Assembly: GCF_000260985.4 (NCBI RefSeq)
Contig: NC_017857.3
Span: 2,108,001 to 2,172,000, forward strand
Origin: Methylophaga nitratireducenticrescens
GTDB taxonomy: Bacteria; Pseudomonadota; Gammaproteobacteria; Nitrosococcales; Methylophagaceae
Direction: 5' to 3'
Length of the DNA: 64,000 nucleotides
Shown: positions 1-9,431 of the stretch, one piece after another
Layout: every line of letters begins with the position of its first letter
Position numbering within the stretch: the stretch's first letter is position 1
The notes under the pieces: generated by a model
Told to the model about the DNA's origin: nothing
The model's database searches: none
The model's input: the letters and a program-made list of their open reading frames with translations, nothing else
Program-made: the position numbers and the translations under genes

Positions 1-1337
1 AAACTGCGATCCAGAAAACCTGCCGCTGTCATCGGCCCGGCATGAATCACAAGCGTTTGCTGTTTGGCAAACTGTTCCTGTGCCAGCCAGCGCACATTGG
101 GTGGACGTTCGGCTTTATCCTCATCGAGAAACAGCGCCATAAAATCAATCAGATAACCAAAAATATTCTGTACCGTTCCCACCTGTGGTAGCAGTGCTTC
201 ACCGACTTTATTACTTAACTGGGTTTTCTCCAGTCCTTCTTTAATCCATTTGCCAATCAGCGAAAAATGTTTATAGATGGAATTGGCGTGCTGTAACAGC
301 TTCTGGCAGGGAATAAACAAGGCATTAAGTAATGGACTGCCCCAGAAAATACGTGGCTCACTGATACGACCTTCCAGCATTTCATTTACTGTGGCATCAC
401 TGCCAAGGATATCCAACAGCTGTTGCAGCAGATTGATGATGGCAGGTAAATCCTGACGAATTTCCTTAAACATATAGCCAAAATCATGTTGCCGGAAAGC
501 CAAAGCAGTGGGCAGCTTTTTCATTAGACTGTCAGCGGTTTCGACGGTTTGATATAGCTGGACAAAGTTCAAGGCTTTGGCAGCATGTCCCAGCGCCTTT
601 TGTGGCAGATTATGTGCTTCATCAAACACCAGGATCAGCTCTTCAGGATTGGGCAAAACCAGCCCGCCGCCCAAATCAGCATCACTGAGCAATAAATCGT
701 GATTGACCACTACAACCTGCGCCAGCTGCATTTCTTTACGCAGCAAATAATAAGGACAGCTTATAAAATACCGACAACTCTTACCTGCACAGCCTTCTGA
801 ATCAGTGGATACTTCATGCCAGAGAGCCGGATCAATGGCATCGGTACGGCTATCCCGATCACCATCCCAGCGATGTTCATCCCAATCCTGGAACAGATTC
901 TTCGCTTGGGTTTGCCTCAATACCTGCTGATACTTTTGATCCACATCCAGCGTTAAATCCTGCTGTTCTGGTGTGGTCGCCAGTTGTGCCAGTTTACTCG
1001 GACAGACATAACGGCGACGGCCTTTGATCTGCATAAAACGGATCGGTTGTGGCAAAGCCGCTGAAAACTGTGGCAGATCTTTCTGAATCAATTGCTGTTG
1101 CAGATTAACGGTTGCGGTACTGATAACCAGCAATTTTTTACTGTTCAAAGCTGTTTCGATTGCACCGCTGAGATATGCCAGCGTTTTCCCCACGCCGGTT
1201 GGTGCTTCCACTACCGCCATTCTATTTTGCGACTGTTGCAGCCGCTGATGGATAAAGCGACTCATTTCGACTTGTTGCGGTCTGGCTTTAAAATCCGGCA
1301 TCAACTTATTGATGCTGGTGAAGATTTCATCAATCAC
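1..1337 (-). CDS. dinG: ATP-dependent DNA helicase DinG (partial, runs off left edge)
   Basis: Predicted ATP-dependent 5'-3' DNA helicase of the Fe-S DinG/XPD superfamily 2 class, acting on forked DNA, D-loops and R-loops. About 445 N-terminal residues are inside the window. Seen: Walker A APTGVGKT at residues 45-52; four cysteines placed as in the DinG iron-sulphur domain (one in VCPSK near 110, three in GCAGKSC and the following ISC near 180-192); and a DEAH box (FDEAHN) near 237. The start is inferred as GTG at 1337, directly after the TAA stop of the upstream dehydrogenase, so the two are probably cotranscribed. In-frame ATGs follow at residues 13 and 25. The half that would best separate DinG from its paralogue YoaA is not visible, so the symbol is likely rather than certain. 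Confidence 0.85.
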   Translation of the reverse strand, partial: MIDEIFTSINKLMPDFKARPQQVEMSRFIHQRLQQSQNRMAVVEAPTGVGKTLAYLSGAIETALNSKKLLVISTATVNLQQQLIQKDLPQFSAALPQPIRFMQIKGRRRYVCPSKLAQLATTPEQQDLTLDVDQKYQQVLRQTQAKNLFQDWDEHRWDGDRDSRTDAIDPALWHEVSTDSEGCAGKSCRYFISCPYYLLRKEMQLAQVVVVNHDLLLSDADLGGGLVLPNPEELILVFDEAHNLPQKALGHAAKALNFVQLYQTVETADSLMKKLPTALAFRQHDFGYMFKEIRQDLPAIINLLQQLLDILGSDATVNEMLEGRISEPRIFWGSPLLNALFIPCQKLLQHANSIYKHFSLIGKWIKEGLEKTQLSNKVGEALLPQVGTVQNIFGYLIDFMALFLDEDKAERPPNVRWLAQEQFAKQQTLVIHAGPMTAAGFLDRS

Positions 1338-2339
1338 TTAACGTATGTCCACGCGGTTTTTCAGTGCATTACCCGTCATAAAATCATCAATGTTCTGCAA
1401 AGTTGTCTGAGCGATATGCTGCAATGCTTCCCGGGTGAAATAGGCCTGGTGACCGGTAACCAGCACATTCGGAAAGGTCAATAAACGCTGGAATATATCG
1501 TCCTGAATAATATCGGTGGAATGATCTTCAAAAAACAGACTGCCCTCCTGTTCGTAAACATCTATTCCCAGATAACCAATATGCAAAGCTTTCAGGGCAT
1601 CCAATACGGCAACTGTATCCAATAAGGCTCCACGACTGGTATTTATCAGCATTACGCCTGGTTTGGTCAGCCTGAGACTGGCAGCATTGATAATATGATG
1701 CGTTGCATCATTTAATGGACAATGGAGGCTGATAATATCGCTTTGACCGAGCAAGCTGTCGAGTGTCACTACGTCAAAACCTGCTTGTTTGGCCAGTATA
1801 GCGTTATGTGGTTCATAAATTAAAACCTGGCAACCAAATGCCCGCAATCGCTCAGCGACCAATAAACCAATTTTACCGCCACCGATAATGCCCGCGGTTT
1901 TACCGAAGAAATCAAACCCCAGCAAACCATCCAGAGAAAAATTACCATCGCGAACCCGATTATATGCCCGCGGTATTTTGCGACTTAATGCCAACATCAG
2001 CGCAATGGTATGTTCCGCGACAGCATAGGGTGAATAGGCTGGCACATTGACGACGGTTATACCAAGCTTGTCAGCAGCCGTTAAATCAACCTGATTAACC
2101 CCGGCACAGCGTAACGCGATTAAACGGGTACCGTTTTCTGCCAAGATTTTAAGCGTTTCAGCCGAAATATCGTCATTAACAAACGCACTGACCACTTCTG
2201 CATCTTTGGCCAATGCTGCCGTCATTGGATTTAATACCATTTCATAAAAACATAAAGACACTCGCTCATCGGCCATTTGCGTGAGATAGGCCTGATCATA
2301 GGGTTTTGCGCTAAATACCGCGACATGAGTTGGTTTCAT
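1338..2339 (-). CDS. ldhA: D-2-hydroxyacid dehydrogenase, D-lactate dehydrogenase type
   Basis: NAD-dependent D-isomer-specific 2-hydroxyacid dehydrogenase, 333 residues, closest in pattern to fermentative D-lactate dehydrogenase (pyruvate + NADH to D-lactate), cytosolic. Seen: the Rossmann glycine motif IIGGGKIG near residue 153 and the three catalytic landmarks of the family in order, Arg in NTSRGALLD, Glu in YEQEG and His in GHQAYF. A purine-rich site (AAGGCTCC) lies just upstream of the ATG at 2339. The gene is divergent from the PfkB kinase across an 82-bp gap that must hold both promoters, and its stop abuts the dinG start. The LdhA assignment over another D-2-hydroxyacid dehydrogenase rests on overall similarity to the E. 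coli enzyme. Confidence 0.82.
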   Translation of the reverse strand: MKPTHVAVFSAKPYDQAYLTQMADERVSLCFYEMVLNPMTAALAKDAEVVSAFVNDDISAETLKILAENGTRLIALRCAGVNQVDLTAADKLGITVVNVPAYSPYAVAEHTIALMLALSRKIPRAYNRVRDGNFSLDGLLGFDFFGKTAGIIGGGKIGLLVAERLRAFGCQVLIYEPHNAILAKQAGFDVVTLDSLLGQSDIISLHCPLNDATHHIINAASLRLTKPGVMLINTSRGALLDTVAVLDALKALHIGYLGIDVYEQEGSLFFEDHSTDIIQDDIFQRLLTFPNVLVTGHQAYFTREALQHIAQTTLQNIDDFMTGNALKNRVDIR

Positions 2340-2421
2340 TTGGAGCCTTTATCAGAAATGCAGTTTACTATTTGAGCCTGGATAGCATTTTATCGAACAA
2401 ATCATTTTAACGGAGACTGTA

Positions 2422-3372
2422 ATGACGCCTTCATCGGGAAACATTCGTGTTTTATGTCTAAACCCTGCGTTGGATGTGACCTATCATGTCAAAAAGTTAA
2501 TTCCCGACCAAAAGTCACGTTCCGATGCTGCCCGCCATGATCCGGGGGGTAATGGTATCAATATTGGCCGGGCTTTGTTTCGTATGCAGGTGGATGCAAC
2601 AACGTACTGTGTCATTGCCGGTTCAGTTGGCGAAATTCTGCAAGACATGCTTGTTGAACAGCTGCCCCATGTCATGTTTCATCCTGTCTCAGGGCAGACG
2701 CGCATTAACAGCACGGTCATTGAACTTGATACACAATCTCAATTTCAAATCACTGATGCCGGCACCCCCGTCCCGGCAGCCCAGTTAACTCAATTGGTGG
2801 AAAATTTTGCCGATGCTGTAGGGAATGGTTATGGCATTCTGAGCGGTTCCTGCCAACCACATATACCTGTCTCTCTTTATGCTGATTTGGTCAATAAAAT
2901 CCAACAGCAAGGTGGGTGTGCTGTCGTTGACAGTCACGGAGAAACACTACGTTTGGCCATTGAAGCGAAACCGTTTTTGATTAAACCCAATCTGTATGAA
3001 CTGGAAACCCTGCTGCAAATAAAACTCAACACTATAGAAGCTATAGCCGAATGCGCCAGACAACTGCAGTTATCCGGGGTCACTCACGTCTGTGTTTCAT
3101 TAGGCGATCAAGGTGCCTTATTAGTCAGCCCGAAAAACAGTTTTTATGCGAAAGCGTTATCGGTACCAGTGAATACTACTGTGGGTGCAGGTGATTCTAT
3201 GGTGGCGGGTCTGGTGGCCGGTTTTAGTTTTGATGAACAACCCGAAACAGCACTTCGTTATGGCATTGCCTGTGGGGCTGGAACCGTAATGCATGCCGGA
3301 ACGGAATTATTTCAAGGCCATGAACTGGCCGATTTCCGACAACAGGTGATGATCCAAACTCTGGATATTTAA
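2422..3372 (+). CDS. pfkB: PfkB-family sugar phosphate kinase (1-phosphofructokinase / 6-phosphofructokinase II type)
   Basis: Ribokinase-fold kinase of 316 residues in the hexose kinase/1-phosphofructokinase group, expected to phosphorylate fructose-1-P or fructose-6-P with ATP. Seen: the N-terminal substrate motif GGNGINIGRAL (PfkB signature 1) and the C-terminal GAGDSMVAG motif with the catalytic Asp and anion hole (signature 2). GGAG lies 8 nt before the ATG. Substrate cannot be decided from sequence alone; tagatose-6-phosphate kinase is a possible alternative. It is divergent from ldhA, a sensible pairing of glycolytic and fermentative steps. Its stop codon overlaps the convergent recJ stop by 4 bp. 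Confidence 0.8.
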   Translation: MTPSSGNIRVLCLNPALDVTYHVKKLIPDQKSRSDAARHDPGGNGINIGRALFRMQVDATTYCVIAGSVGEILQDMLVEQLPHVMFHPVSGQTRINSTVIELDTQSQFQITDAGTPVPAAQLTQLVENFADAVGNGYGILSGSCQPHIPVSLYADLVNKIQQQGGCAVVDSHGETLRLAIEAKPFLIKPNLYELETLLQIKLNTIEAIAECARQLQLSGVTHVCVSLGDQGALLVSPKNSFYAKALSVPVNTTVGAGDSMVAGLVAGFSFDEQPETALRYGIACGAGTVMHAGTELFQGHELADFRQQVMIQTLDI

Positions 3373-5093
3373 CTGGGCAAAAGGTTATCAACCAGCAACT
3401 GTAGCGATTTGGTTTGTCGAAACTCATTCACATCCAAGCGATAATGCAAACCAACCATCTGACCGAGCTTTAGCCATTTTGGTGCAGTCTGGCGGAATGC
3501 CATCGCCGTGATTTCACGCCCATCATCCAGTTTTACGGTTAAACGCAAATGGTCCGATTGCTGACCGACATGACGATAATTCTGCAACACAAAATGGCCA
3601 TGAAACTGTGGTTCCGGAAAAGCCTGACCCCATGGCGCCAGAACCGGTAATTGCTCAGCCAGGTGCATGTTCAGTTCCTGCGTCGATAATTCACCATCAG
3701 AATACAAAGCGCGTTCAAATACAGTGGGATCGGCTGTATGTTCTACAGCTTCCCTGAATGCCTGCTCAAACAATGAAAAATCGTTCTGCTTTAATGTTAA
3801 GCCTGCTGCCATCGCATGTCCACCAAAGCGCAAAATTAAATCAGGATATTTAGCAGCAACATTAACCAGGACATCACGAATATGAACGCCTGTTATGGAG
3901 CGTGCCGAACCTTTAATTTCACCAGGTTCGCCCGGTGCAAACACAATGACCGGCCGATGCAGTTTTTCTTTAATTCGAGAGGCGAGTAACCCGATTACCC
4001 CTTGATGCCAGCTTTCTTCATATAAGCAATAAGCAGCTGCTTGGCTGATTTCATTAAGCTGAAGTTTTTCCAGCATCGCCAAAGCTTCCAGCTGCATACC
4101 TTGTTCAACCGAGCGACGCTCAAGATTAATCTGATCCAGCAACTGAGCAGCTTGCTGAGCCATGGCAACGTTATCTGTCAGTAAGGTATCAATGCCCAGC
4201 CCCATATCTTCCATACGACCGGCGGCATTTAACCTCGGCGCTATGGCAAAACCCAAATCCTGAGCAGATAATCGACTGATGTCCTTACCGGCAATTTGTA
4301 ATAAAGCGCTGATACCTGCACAGGCGCGTCCCTGCCGCATACGTTTCAATCCAAGATCCACCAATGTGCGATTTAGCCTGTCTAAAGGTACGACATCTGC
4401 GACAGTTCCCAGTGCTACCAGGTCCAGCAACTCCACCAGCCGTGGTTCCGCCAGTTGCTGTAATTCAAACCAGTTACTATCGCGTAAACCTTGCCGTAAA
4501 CCAAGCAGCACATAAAACGCTACCCCAACACCGGCCAACATTTTGCTGGGAAAGTTATCCCCTGGTTGATTAGGATTAACAATGGCGTCGGCTTGTGGCA
4601 ATTGTTCTGCCGCAAGATGATGATCAGTGATCAACACTTGCATACCACGTTGTTTGGCGAGTGCAACGCCATCCAGACTGGCAATGCCGTTATCCACGGT
4701 AATCAATAAATCCGGTTGATTATCTATGGCAATTTCGCTTAATAACTCAGTGGTTAAACCATAACCGTGGACAAAGCGATTCGGCACAATAAAATCAGTC
4801 TGTTGCAACCCCATCATTCGTAAACCACGCATCATCACGGCACAGCTGGTCGCTCCATCACTATCAAAATCCGCCACAATCATCACTCGCCATTGCTGTT
4901 GCAATGCCTGAATCAATAAGGAAACGGCGGCCTCCATGCCCAGCATTTGCGAGGGTTTGGGTAAATCAGTCAAATCAAAGGTTAAGTCACTGGCATTTTT
5001 GATACCGCGGGCTGCCATTATTCTCCGAATACATGCGGACCAATCATTGGGTAATTCACTAACATCACCCATATTTCGCTGTTGAATTTTCAT
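3369..5093 (-). CDS. recJ: Single-stranded-DNA-specific 5'-3' exonuclease RecJ
   Basis: DHH-family exonuclease degrading single-stranded DNA 5'-3' in recombination and mismatch/base-excision repair. 574 residues, normal for RecJ. Seen: motif with two aspartates in VADFDSDGATS near 82-92, DNGI, the ITDHHLA signature near 145-151, VNPNQP, and the DHHA1 substrate motif RFGGHAMAAG. I chose the ATG at 5093 (MKIQQRN) rather than the upstream in-frame ATG, because it forms a 4-bp ATGA overlap with the stop of the preceding RpfE-like gene, as elsewhere in this genome. The pair is translationally coupled. Confidence 0.93.
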   Translation of the reverse strand: MKIQQRNMGDVSELPNDWSACIRRIMAARGIKNASDLTFDLTDLPKPSQMLGMEAAVSLLIQALQQQWRVMIVADFDSDGATSCAVMMRGLRMMGLQQTDFIVPNRFVHGYGLTTELLSEIAIDNQPDLLITVDNGIASLDGVALAKQRGMQVLITDHHLAAEQLPQADAIVNPNQPGDNFPSKMLAGVGVAFYVLLGLRQGLRDSNWFELQQLAEPRLVELLDLVALGTVADVVPLDRLNRTLVDLGLKRMRQGRACAGISALLQIAGKDISRLSAQDLGFAIAPRLNAAGRMEDMGLGIDTLLTDNVAMAQQAAQLLDQINLERRSVEQGMQLEALAMLEKLQLNEISQAAAYCLYEESWHQGVIGLLASRIKEKLHRPVIVFAPGEPGEIKGSARSITGVHIRDVLVNVAAKYPDLILRFGGHAMAAGLTLKQNDFSLFEQAFREAVEHTADPTVFERALYSDGELSTQELNMHLAEQLPVLAPWGQAFPEPQFHGHFVLQNYRHVGQQSDHLRLTVKLDDGREITAMAFRQTAPKWLKLGQMVGLHYRLDVNEFRQTKSLQLLVDNLLPS

Positions 5094-6028
5094 AACGTCC
5101 AGGGTTTCCATACATCCCAGCAGCGCCACTGATATTGGCCATGTTGCGGAATGATTAAACGTAACTGTTGTATTTGATAACGACGTAATTTTTGTTTTAA
5201 AGGCAAAATTTGTTGTGTCGTCGCGAGCTGCAAGCGTTGTTGCCAGTCATTCTGCAAATCCAGTTCCGGTAACAACAGTAATTGCTTTCCACTCCCCAAC
5301 TGATCAGGTTTCCACTCAGACAAAGAGTTAAAGCTGACATAGCACGCAGAGGACAGTAACTTTAATAAAGCCGAATCGCCATAAACCTGATCCCATGCAT
5401 TGGCAGACGGTTGCCAATCTCCCTTACCCCAAAACCAGAGACTATTCACAGGCAATTTGCCAGCTGACTGTCTTTGTTGATTCACTGGATGTTCAAATAA
5501 CGCCATTTGAATTTCATTATTCAATCGTAACCAGGCATTTTGTTCTTGCCCACCAGGCAAGGCTGAAGCTACCGACTTACCAATCAGCGATGGCAATGCC
5601 GTCAGTGAGATATCCGGCATGTTTTCCAGCCAAATTGACCAATGGTTTAAATCATTTGGTACCAGTTGAGCATCAAAATCATTTAATAGGGGTTGAATAC
5701 ATTCTCTAAGCAAAGTGCCCTCTTCCATTGTTAAGTCATTGATTGAAAATAATAAAAGACGATCTCGATCAGCATGCAGATAACACGGATCAGCGCAAAG
5801 GCTTAGTTGGCCAGGATTTCGTAATGCCGAAGTGGGTAAATCAGCACCTGTGAGGGGCTTGGCACTAAAAAGCTGAATTAATGCTTTTTCTAACGTATGG
5901 TCGTTGGCAGTGAAATGTGATTTTTTTAGTAATTTTTTCAGTTCTTCAGGTAATAAAGACTGATTAATTTCCTGCATCGCAGTTGCTAAACCGGGCCAGA
6001 TAATTGTCACTGATGGCTTTTCAGCCAC
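5090..6028 (-). CDS. RpfE-like conserved protein upstream of recJ
   Basis: Conserved protein of 312 residues resembling the RpfE/COG4255 family that sits next to recJ in Xanthomonas and other gammaproteobacteria; the biochemical role is unknown. Seen: a central block with ADPCYLHADRDRLLLF near 78-94 and LWFWGKGDW near 198-206, both typical of this family. No signal peptide and no membrane segment, so probably cytosolic. It overlaps recJ by 4 bp (ATGA) downstream and hda by 8 bp upstream, giving a coupled hda-rpfE-recJ group. Such proteins are sometimes labelled phosphoglycerate mutase, but I see no phosphoglycerate mutase active-site signature and would not use that name. Confidence 0.65.
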   Translation of the reverse strand: MAEKPSVTIIWPGLATAMQEINQSLLPEELKKLLKKSHFTANDHTLEKALIQLFSAKPLTGADLPTSALRNPGQLSLCADPCYLHADRDRLLLFSINDLTMEEGTLLRECIQPLLNDFDAQLVPNDLNHWSIWLENMPDISLTALPSLIGKSVASALPGGQEQNAWLRLNNEIQMALFEHPVNQQRQSAGKLPVNSLWFWGKGDWQPSANAWDQVYGDSALLKLLSSACYVSFNSLSEWKPDQLGSGKQLLLLPELDLQNDWQQRLQLATTQQILPLKQKLRRYQIQQLRLIIPQHGQYQWRCWDVWKPWTL

Positions 6029-6728
6029 GTTGTATTACTTCCCGGACAAACGGAATGGTTAAACGACGTTGTGCCTGTAATGACGCTTTATCGAGACGTT
6101 GCAAGACTAACATTAGTGATGGCATATCACGGCTGTAATTACGTAATAGATATTGGGCTACTTCTTCAGGCAAAATCAATCCTCTACTCTGTGCATGACT
6201 GATCAACGCCTGTTGTTTCAATGCATCGGTCATTGAAGGCAATTGATATATCAATCCCGTTGCCAATCTCGATCGCAGATCAGGCAATTGAATGGCTAAT
6301 TGTGCCGGGTTCTGATCGGCGCAAATCAGTAATTTATGTTCTTTCTCACGTAAACGGTTAAAACAGTGAAACAATGCTTCTTCCCATTCAGCATCGCCAC
6401 AGATTGCCTGGAGATCATCCAGACAGACAACATCGCTCTGAACTAATGAAGCTAATACATCAGCATCTGCTGTATCACGAATTTCCTGCAAATTGATATA
6501 ACTTACCGGATGACCATGATTCTGCAGGCGTTCGGCAATTGCCAGATTTAAATGGGTTTTGCCCACTCCGGACTCTCCCCAAAGATAGAGAAAATCAGGC
6601 TTTTTTTCCAGGCAGAACGCCTCAACAACAGAGGCTAACTCATCGCTTTCAAATATAAAATTGTCTATCGTAAAGATTTCCTGCGGTGTTAACCGCAGCG
6701 TCAACTGTATTTCCTGCTTAATCATCAC
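6021..6728 (-). CDS. hda: DnaA regulatory inactivator Hda
   Basis: DnaA-homologous AAA+ protein that works with the DNA-loaded beta clamp to stimulate ATP hydrolysis by DnaA and prevent re-initiation of replication. 235 residues, the usual Hda length, and lacking the DNA-binding domain of DnaA. Seen: an N-terminal QLTLRLTP segment resembling the clamp-binding region of Hda, Walker A GESGVGKTH near 51-59, Walker B-like VVCLDDLQ near 100-107, and sensor motif DLRSRLATG. It lies 8 bp beyond the perM stop codon and overlaps the following RpfE-like gene by 8 bp. The pgsA-perM-hda neighbourhood next to purM is typical of gammaproteobacteria. Confidence 0.9.
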   Translation of the reverse strand: MMIKQEIQLTLRLTPQEIFTIDNFIFESDELASVVEAFCLEKKPDFLYLWGESGVGKTHLNLAIAERLQNHGHPVSYINLQEIRDTADADVLASLVQSDVVCLDDLQAICGDAEWEEALFHCFNRLREKEHKLLICADQNPAQLAIQLPDLRSRLATGLIYQLPSMTDALKQQALISHAQSRGLILPEEVAQYLLRNYSRDMPSLMLVLQRLDKASLQAQRRLTIPFVREVIQRG

Positions 6729-6735
6729 CTGCTGC

Positions 6736-7782
6736 TCAGGTATACAGATGACTGTTCAGGTAACGATGGTGAGCATGGCGTAACAAGACCATTACCACCG
6801 CGGCTACTGGAAGCGCCAGCAATACACCGACAAACCCGAATAACGTTCCGCCTGCCATCACTGCGAAAATAACTGCCACGGGATGCAGACCAATCCGTTC
6901 GCCCACAAATCGTGGGGTCAGAAACATCCCCTCAATCGTCTGTGCAAAACCGAATATCAGAACGACCCACAGAATGGGTAACCATTCCTGAAACTGTAAA
7001 TAGGCGGCAAGGCCGGCAAGCAGAATACCGATAAATAAACCAAGGTAGGGTACAAAGCTCACAATACCGGCAATCACCCCTATTAACAAAGCCAGATCGA
7101 GTCCAATGAAAGTTAGACCGATACAATACATAATTGATAAGGCCAGCATCACCATCAATTGCCCGCGTAAAAAGCCTGCCAGCATATCGTCACATTCACC
7201 GCTGATCTTAATGATTTTGTCGGCATGTTTACGAGGCAGTAATTCGCGAAACCTGGCCACCAGATCATCCCAGTCTCTTAACAGATAAAACGTCAGTACC
7301 GGGATAAGGATCAGATTGGTTAACCATTGCAATATGACAAGGCCTGAACGGGTCATATAGCCAAAAACATCACCGGCCATTTTGCCAGCTTCTGACCAGT
7401 AATCCTGCAGCGCGGTTTTAACGGTATTAAGATCGATCATATCGGTTGATAAGCCAACTCTTTGCAACAAATGCTCCAACGAGCTTTGCAATTGATCCAG
7501 GTAAGCTGGCAGTTTTTCAAACAAAGATGCGAGTTGAGCGCTAAGCATTGGAATAAAAATAAGTAATAAAATCATTCCCGTCAGCACAAATATAGCGAAA
7601 ACCACACACACCGATAACGTGCGGGACAAACGATAGTTTTCCAACCTGTCTACCAGAGGATCTCCCAGATAAGCCAGCAAGGCCGCAATAAAAAAAGGCG
7701 TTAAAACAGAAGATAACTCCATCATTAGCCAGCCAGATAAAATCAATATCCCTAGCAACAGGAATTTATTGGTATCACTCAT
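6736..7782 (-). CDS. AI-2E family transporter / PerM-like permease
   Basis: Inner-membrane protein of the AI-2E/PerM family, 347 residues. Family members include TqsA (AI-2 export) and ion/proton antiporters; the substrate here is unknown. Seen: about eight hydrophobic segments, two near the N-terminus, a long amphipathic stretch (about 80-150), then a cluster ending in GFVGVLLALPVAAVVMVLL. The family motif GLFIGILLA/PILWVVLIFGFAQTIEG is present. I chose ATG 7782 (MSDTNKF), which overlaps the pgsA stop by 4 bp (ATGA); an upstream in-frame ATG at 7821 lies deep in pgsA. It sits in the DUF2066-pgsA-perM-hda chain. Confidence 0.82.
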   Translation of the reverse strand: MSDTNKFLLLGILILSGWLMMELSSVLTPFFIAALLAYLGDPLVDRLENYRLSRTLSVCVVFAIFVLTGMILLLIFIPMLSAQLASLFEKLPAYLDQLQSSLEHLLQRVGLSTDMIDLNTVKTALQDYWSEAGKMAGDVFGYMTRSGLVILQWLTNLILIPVLTFYLLRDWDDLVARFRELLPRKHADKIIKISGECDDMLAGFLRGQLMVMLALSIMYCIGLTFIGLDLALLIGVIAGIVSFVPYLGLFIGILLAGLAAYLQFQEWLPILWVVLIFGFAQTIEGMFLTPRFVGERIGLHPVAVIFAVMAGGTLFGFVGVLLALPVAAVVMVLLRHAHHRYLNSHLYT

Positions 7783-8336
7783 GAGCTTTTTTTCATCTGA
7801 CGCCACGCGCTTGTCCCCCATACCACTATGTATTCACTACCGCTTATGATGACACTTGCTACCACTAACCAGATTAAGGTTGTACTCCATGTCGCTACTT
7901 GCGGAAGCAATTCTTGCTGCAAAATTACAAGCAACACTAAAGCAATCTGAAAAACTGTATTGATTTTACTGCTCCAGAGCGGAGACAGTTCATATTCACC
8001 GAATTTGAAATGATAAATCAAAGCACCACAAACAATCAGCAAATCTCGACCAAACACCAGCAATAATAGCCACAAGGGCAAGAGTTGCATATAGGTCAAT
8101 GTGGTAAATGTTGCGACCAGCAGAAATTTATCTGCTAGCGGGTCCAGAATAGTTCCCAGACGGCTTTGCCAACGAAAATGGCGGGCCAGAAAGCCATCCA
8201 CACCATCTGAAATACCGGCGATTGCCACCAGAATCAATGCCGTGGAAAATTTTTCTTCAATCATCAGCCAGACTATAGGTCCAACTAATAGAATTCGAAA
8301 TACACAAATGAGATTGGGAATATCCCGTGGACTCAA
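7779..8336 (-). CDS. pgsA: CDP-alcohol phosphatidyltransferase (phosphatidylglycerophosphate synthase-like)
   Basis: Membrane enzyme of the CDP-alcohol phosphatidyltransferase family, 185 residues; PgsA transfers a phosphatidyl group from CDP-diacylglycerol to glycerol-3-phosphate in phosphatidylglycerol synthesis. Seen: the complete family signature DG-x2-AR-x8-G-x3-D-x3-D in SDGVDGFLARHF and GTILDPLADKF near 43-72, followed by four hydrophobic segments. It overlaps the DUF2066 gene by 4 bp upstream and perM by 4 bp downstream. The E. coli housekeeping PgsA is of the same size; a second copy elsewhere in the genome is possible, and a cardiolipin synthase of this superfamily cannot be excluded. 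Confidence 0.8.
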   Translation of the reverse strand: MSPRDIPNLICVFRILLVGPIVWLMIEEKFSTALILVAIAGISDGVDGFLARHFRWQSRLGTILDPLADKFLLVATFTTLTYMQLLPLWLLLLVFGRDLLIVCGALIYHFKFGEYELSPLWSSKINTVFQIALVLLVILQQELLPQVATWSTTLIWLVVASVIISGSEYIVVWGTSAWRQMKKSS

Positions 8337-9373
8337 GGCAATAACCTGTATTGAGAGCTGCTATCATCCGTGGCATCGGGCACAATTACCCGTCCCATCG
8401 CCAGTAATTGTCGAAATTTTTCCGGCTCAGCCTGAATAAGTAAAACCAAATCCAGCTTCTCTCCGCCTAAGCTGCCGACCTTAATATCCGAAACAACCTG
8501 TAAGCTCCCCAGATAATCCATTAGTCGACTGTAACCATTGTAGTCTTCAATACCAGTGACATGAATTTCCATTTCAGTATTACCTGAGGCACTGAATGAG
8601 ATATTCAGCCTTCTACCCAGCCGATCAGCAAACTCATCCACCCCGCTTTGAATGGCTGTTTTAACATTACCCTGACTTGACCAGCGCTCAACCTCTTCCC
8701 CGAGCAAAGCCTGCCAGCTTATTTCGACTGATTCTTCATTACCTCGTAAACGAGCTGACACAATGACAGAAGAACCATATCGCTCGGATGCCTGTTTTAC
8801 GGCTATATTATTCCCCGTGGCAACATCGTTAAAAGTCAGCTGAGTCTGGTCCTCAAGATCCATCAATGGCAACAATAATGGAATACCACGTTTTTTCGCC
8901 GCCTTTTCAATATAGAAAAGTAATGAGTCTTCATCACCTTCCCCTATCAACTGCTGTTTCCCTGCATACTCTATAGCCACCCAGAACAGTGTCTCAGATC
9001 GGATTTTATCCCATACTGGTAAACCGATTCGCTGTAAGGCGTTATTGATACCCTCGGCATTAAATTCGAGCGTTAAAGCCAATTGTTGTTCCGCAGAATC
9101 GCCGTCAGAACTTGGAATTTGCTGATAATAGAATTGATCGATATAACGTTCGGCATCAGTTACCAGAGCAGAAATGTCTGCCTGCTCCACCGCGCGACGA
9201 TCACCAACGACTTTTATTACAACCTGTTTGAGCAATTCCGGCGCAAGACGCTGACGATCTTCTTCACTCTGCGATGCAACAGATGATTGAGCTTGATATA
9301 AATCAGTAACTTCCGCGGCGGAGACAATCGACGCAGCGAAAACGAAAATCAGTGAGAAAAATAATCTAGGCAT
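8333..9373 (-). CDS. DUF2066 domain-containing exported protein
   Basis: Conserved protein of 346 residues of unknown function, of the DUF2066 family commonly found beside purM and hda in gammaproteobacteria. Seen: a signal peptide (hydrophobic LFFSLIFVFAASIV, cleavage likely after ASIVSA near residue 19), then the DUF2066 core from about 20 to 330 with VTDLYQAQ near the mature N-terminus. It is divergent from purM over 58 bp and heads the chain running through pgsA, perM, hda, the RpfE-like gene and recJ. Probably periplasmic or envelope-associated; no enzymatic motif recognised. Confidence 0.78.
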   Translation of the reverse strand: MPRLFFSLIFVFAASIVSAAEVTDLYQAQSSVASQSEEDRQRLAPELLKQVVIKVVGDRRAVEQADISALVTDAERYIDQFYYQQIPSSDGDSAEQQLALTLEFNAEGINNALQRIGLPVWDKIRSETLFWVAIEYAGKQQLIGEGDEDSLLFYIEKAAKKRGIPLLLPLMDLEDQTQLTFNDVATGNNIAVKQASERYGSSVIVSARLRGNEESVEISWQALLGEEVERWSSQGNVKTAIQSGVDEFADRLGRRLNISFSASGNTEMEIHVTGIEDYNGYSRLMDYLGSLQVVSDIKVGSLGGEKLDLVLLIQAEPEKFRQLLAMGRVIVPDATDDSSSQYRLLP

Positions 9374-9431
9374 TGTGGTATTCTAACACGCTGTTTTTTG
9401 TGTGTGATGTCCAAATAATCAGGAAGCCAGC

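Noticed and set aside
1092-1484. Plus-strand open frame of 130 codons
   Set aside because: It lies antisense to dinG and ldhA, both supported by family motifs, and has no recognisable features.
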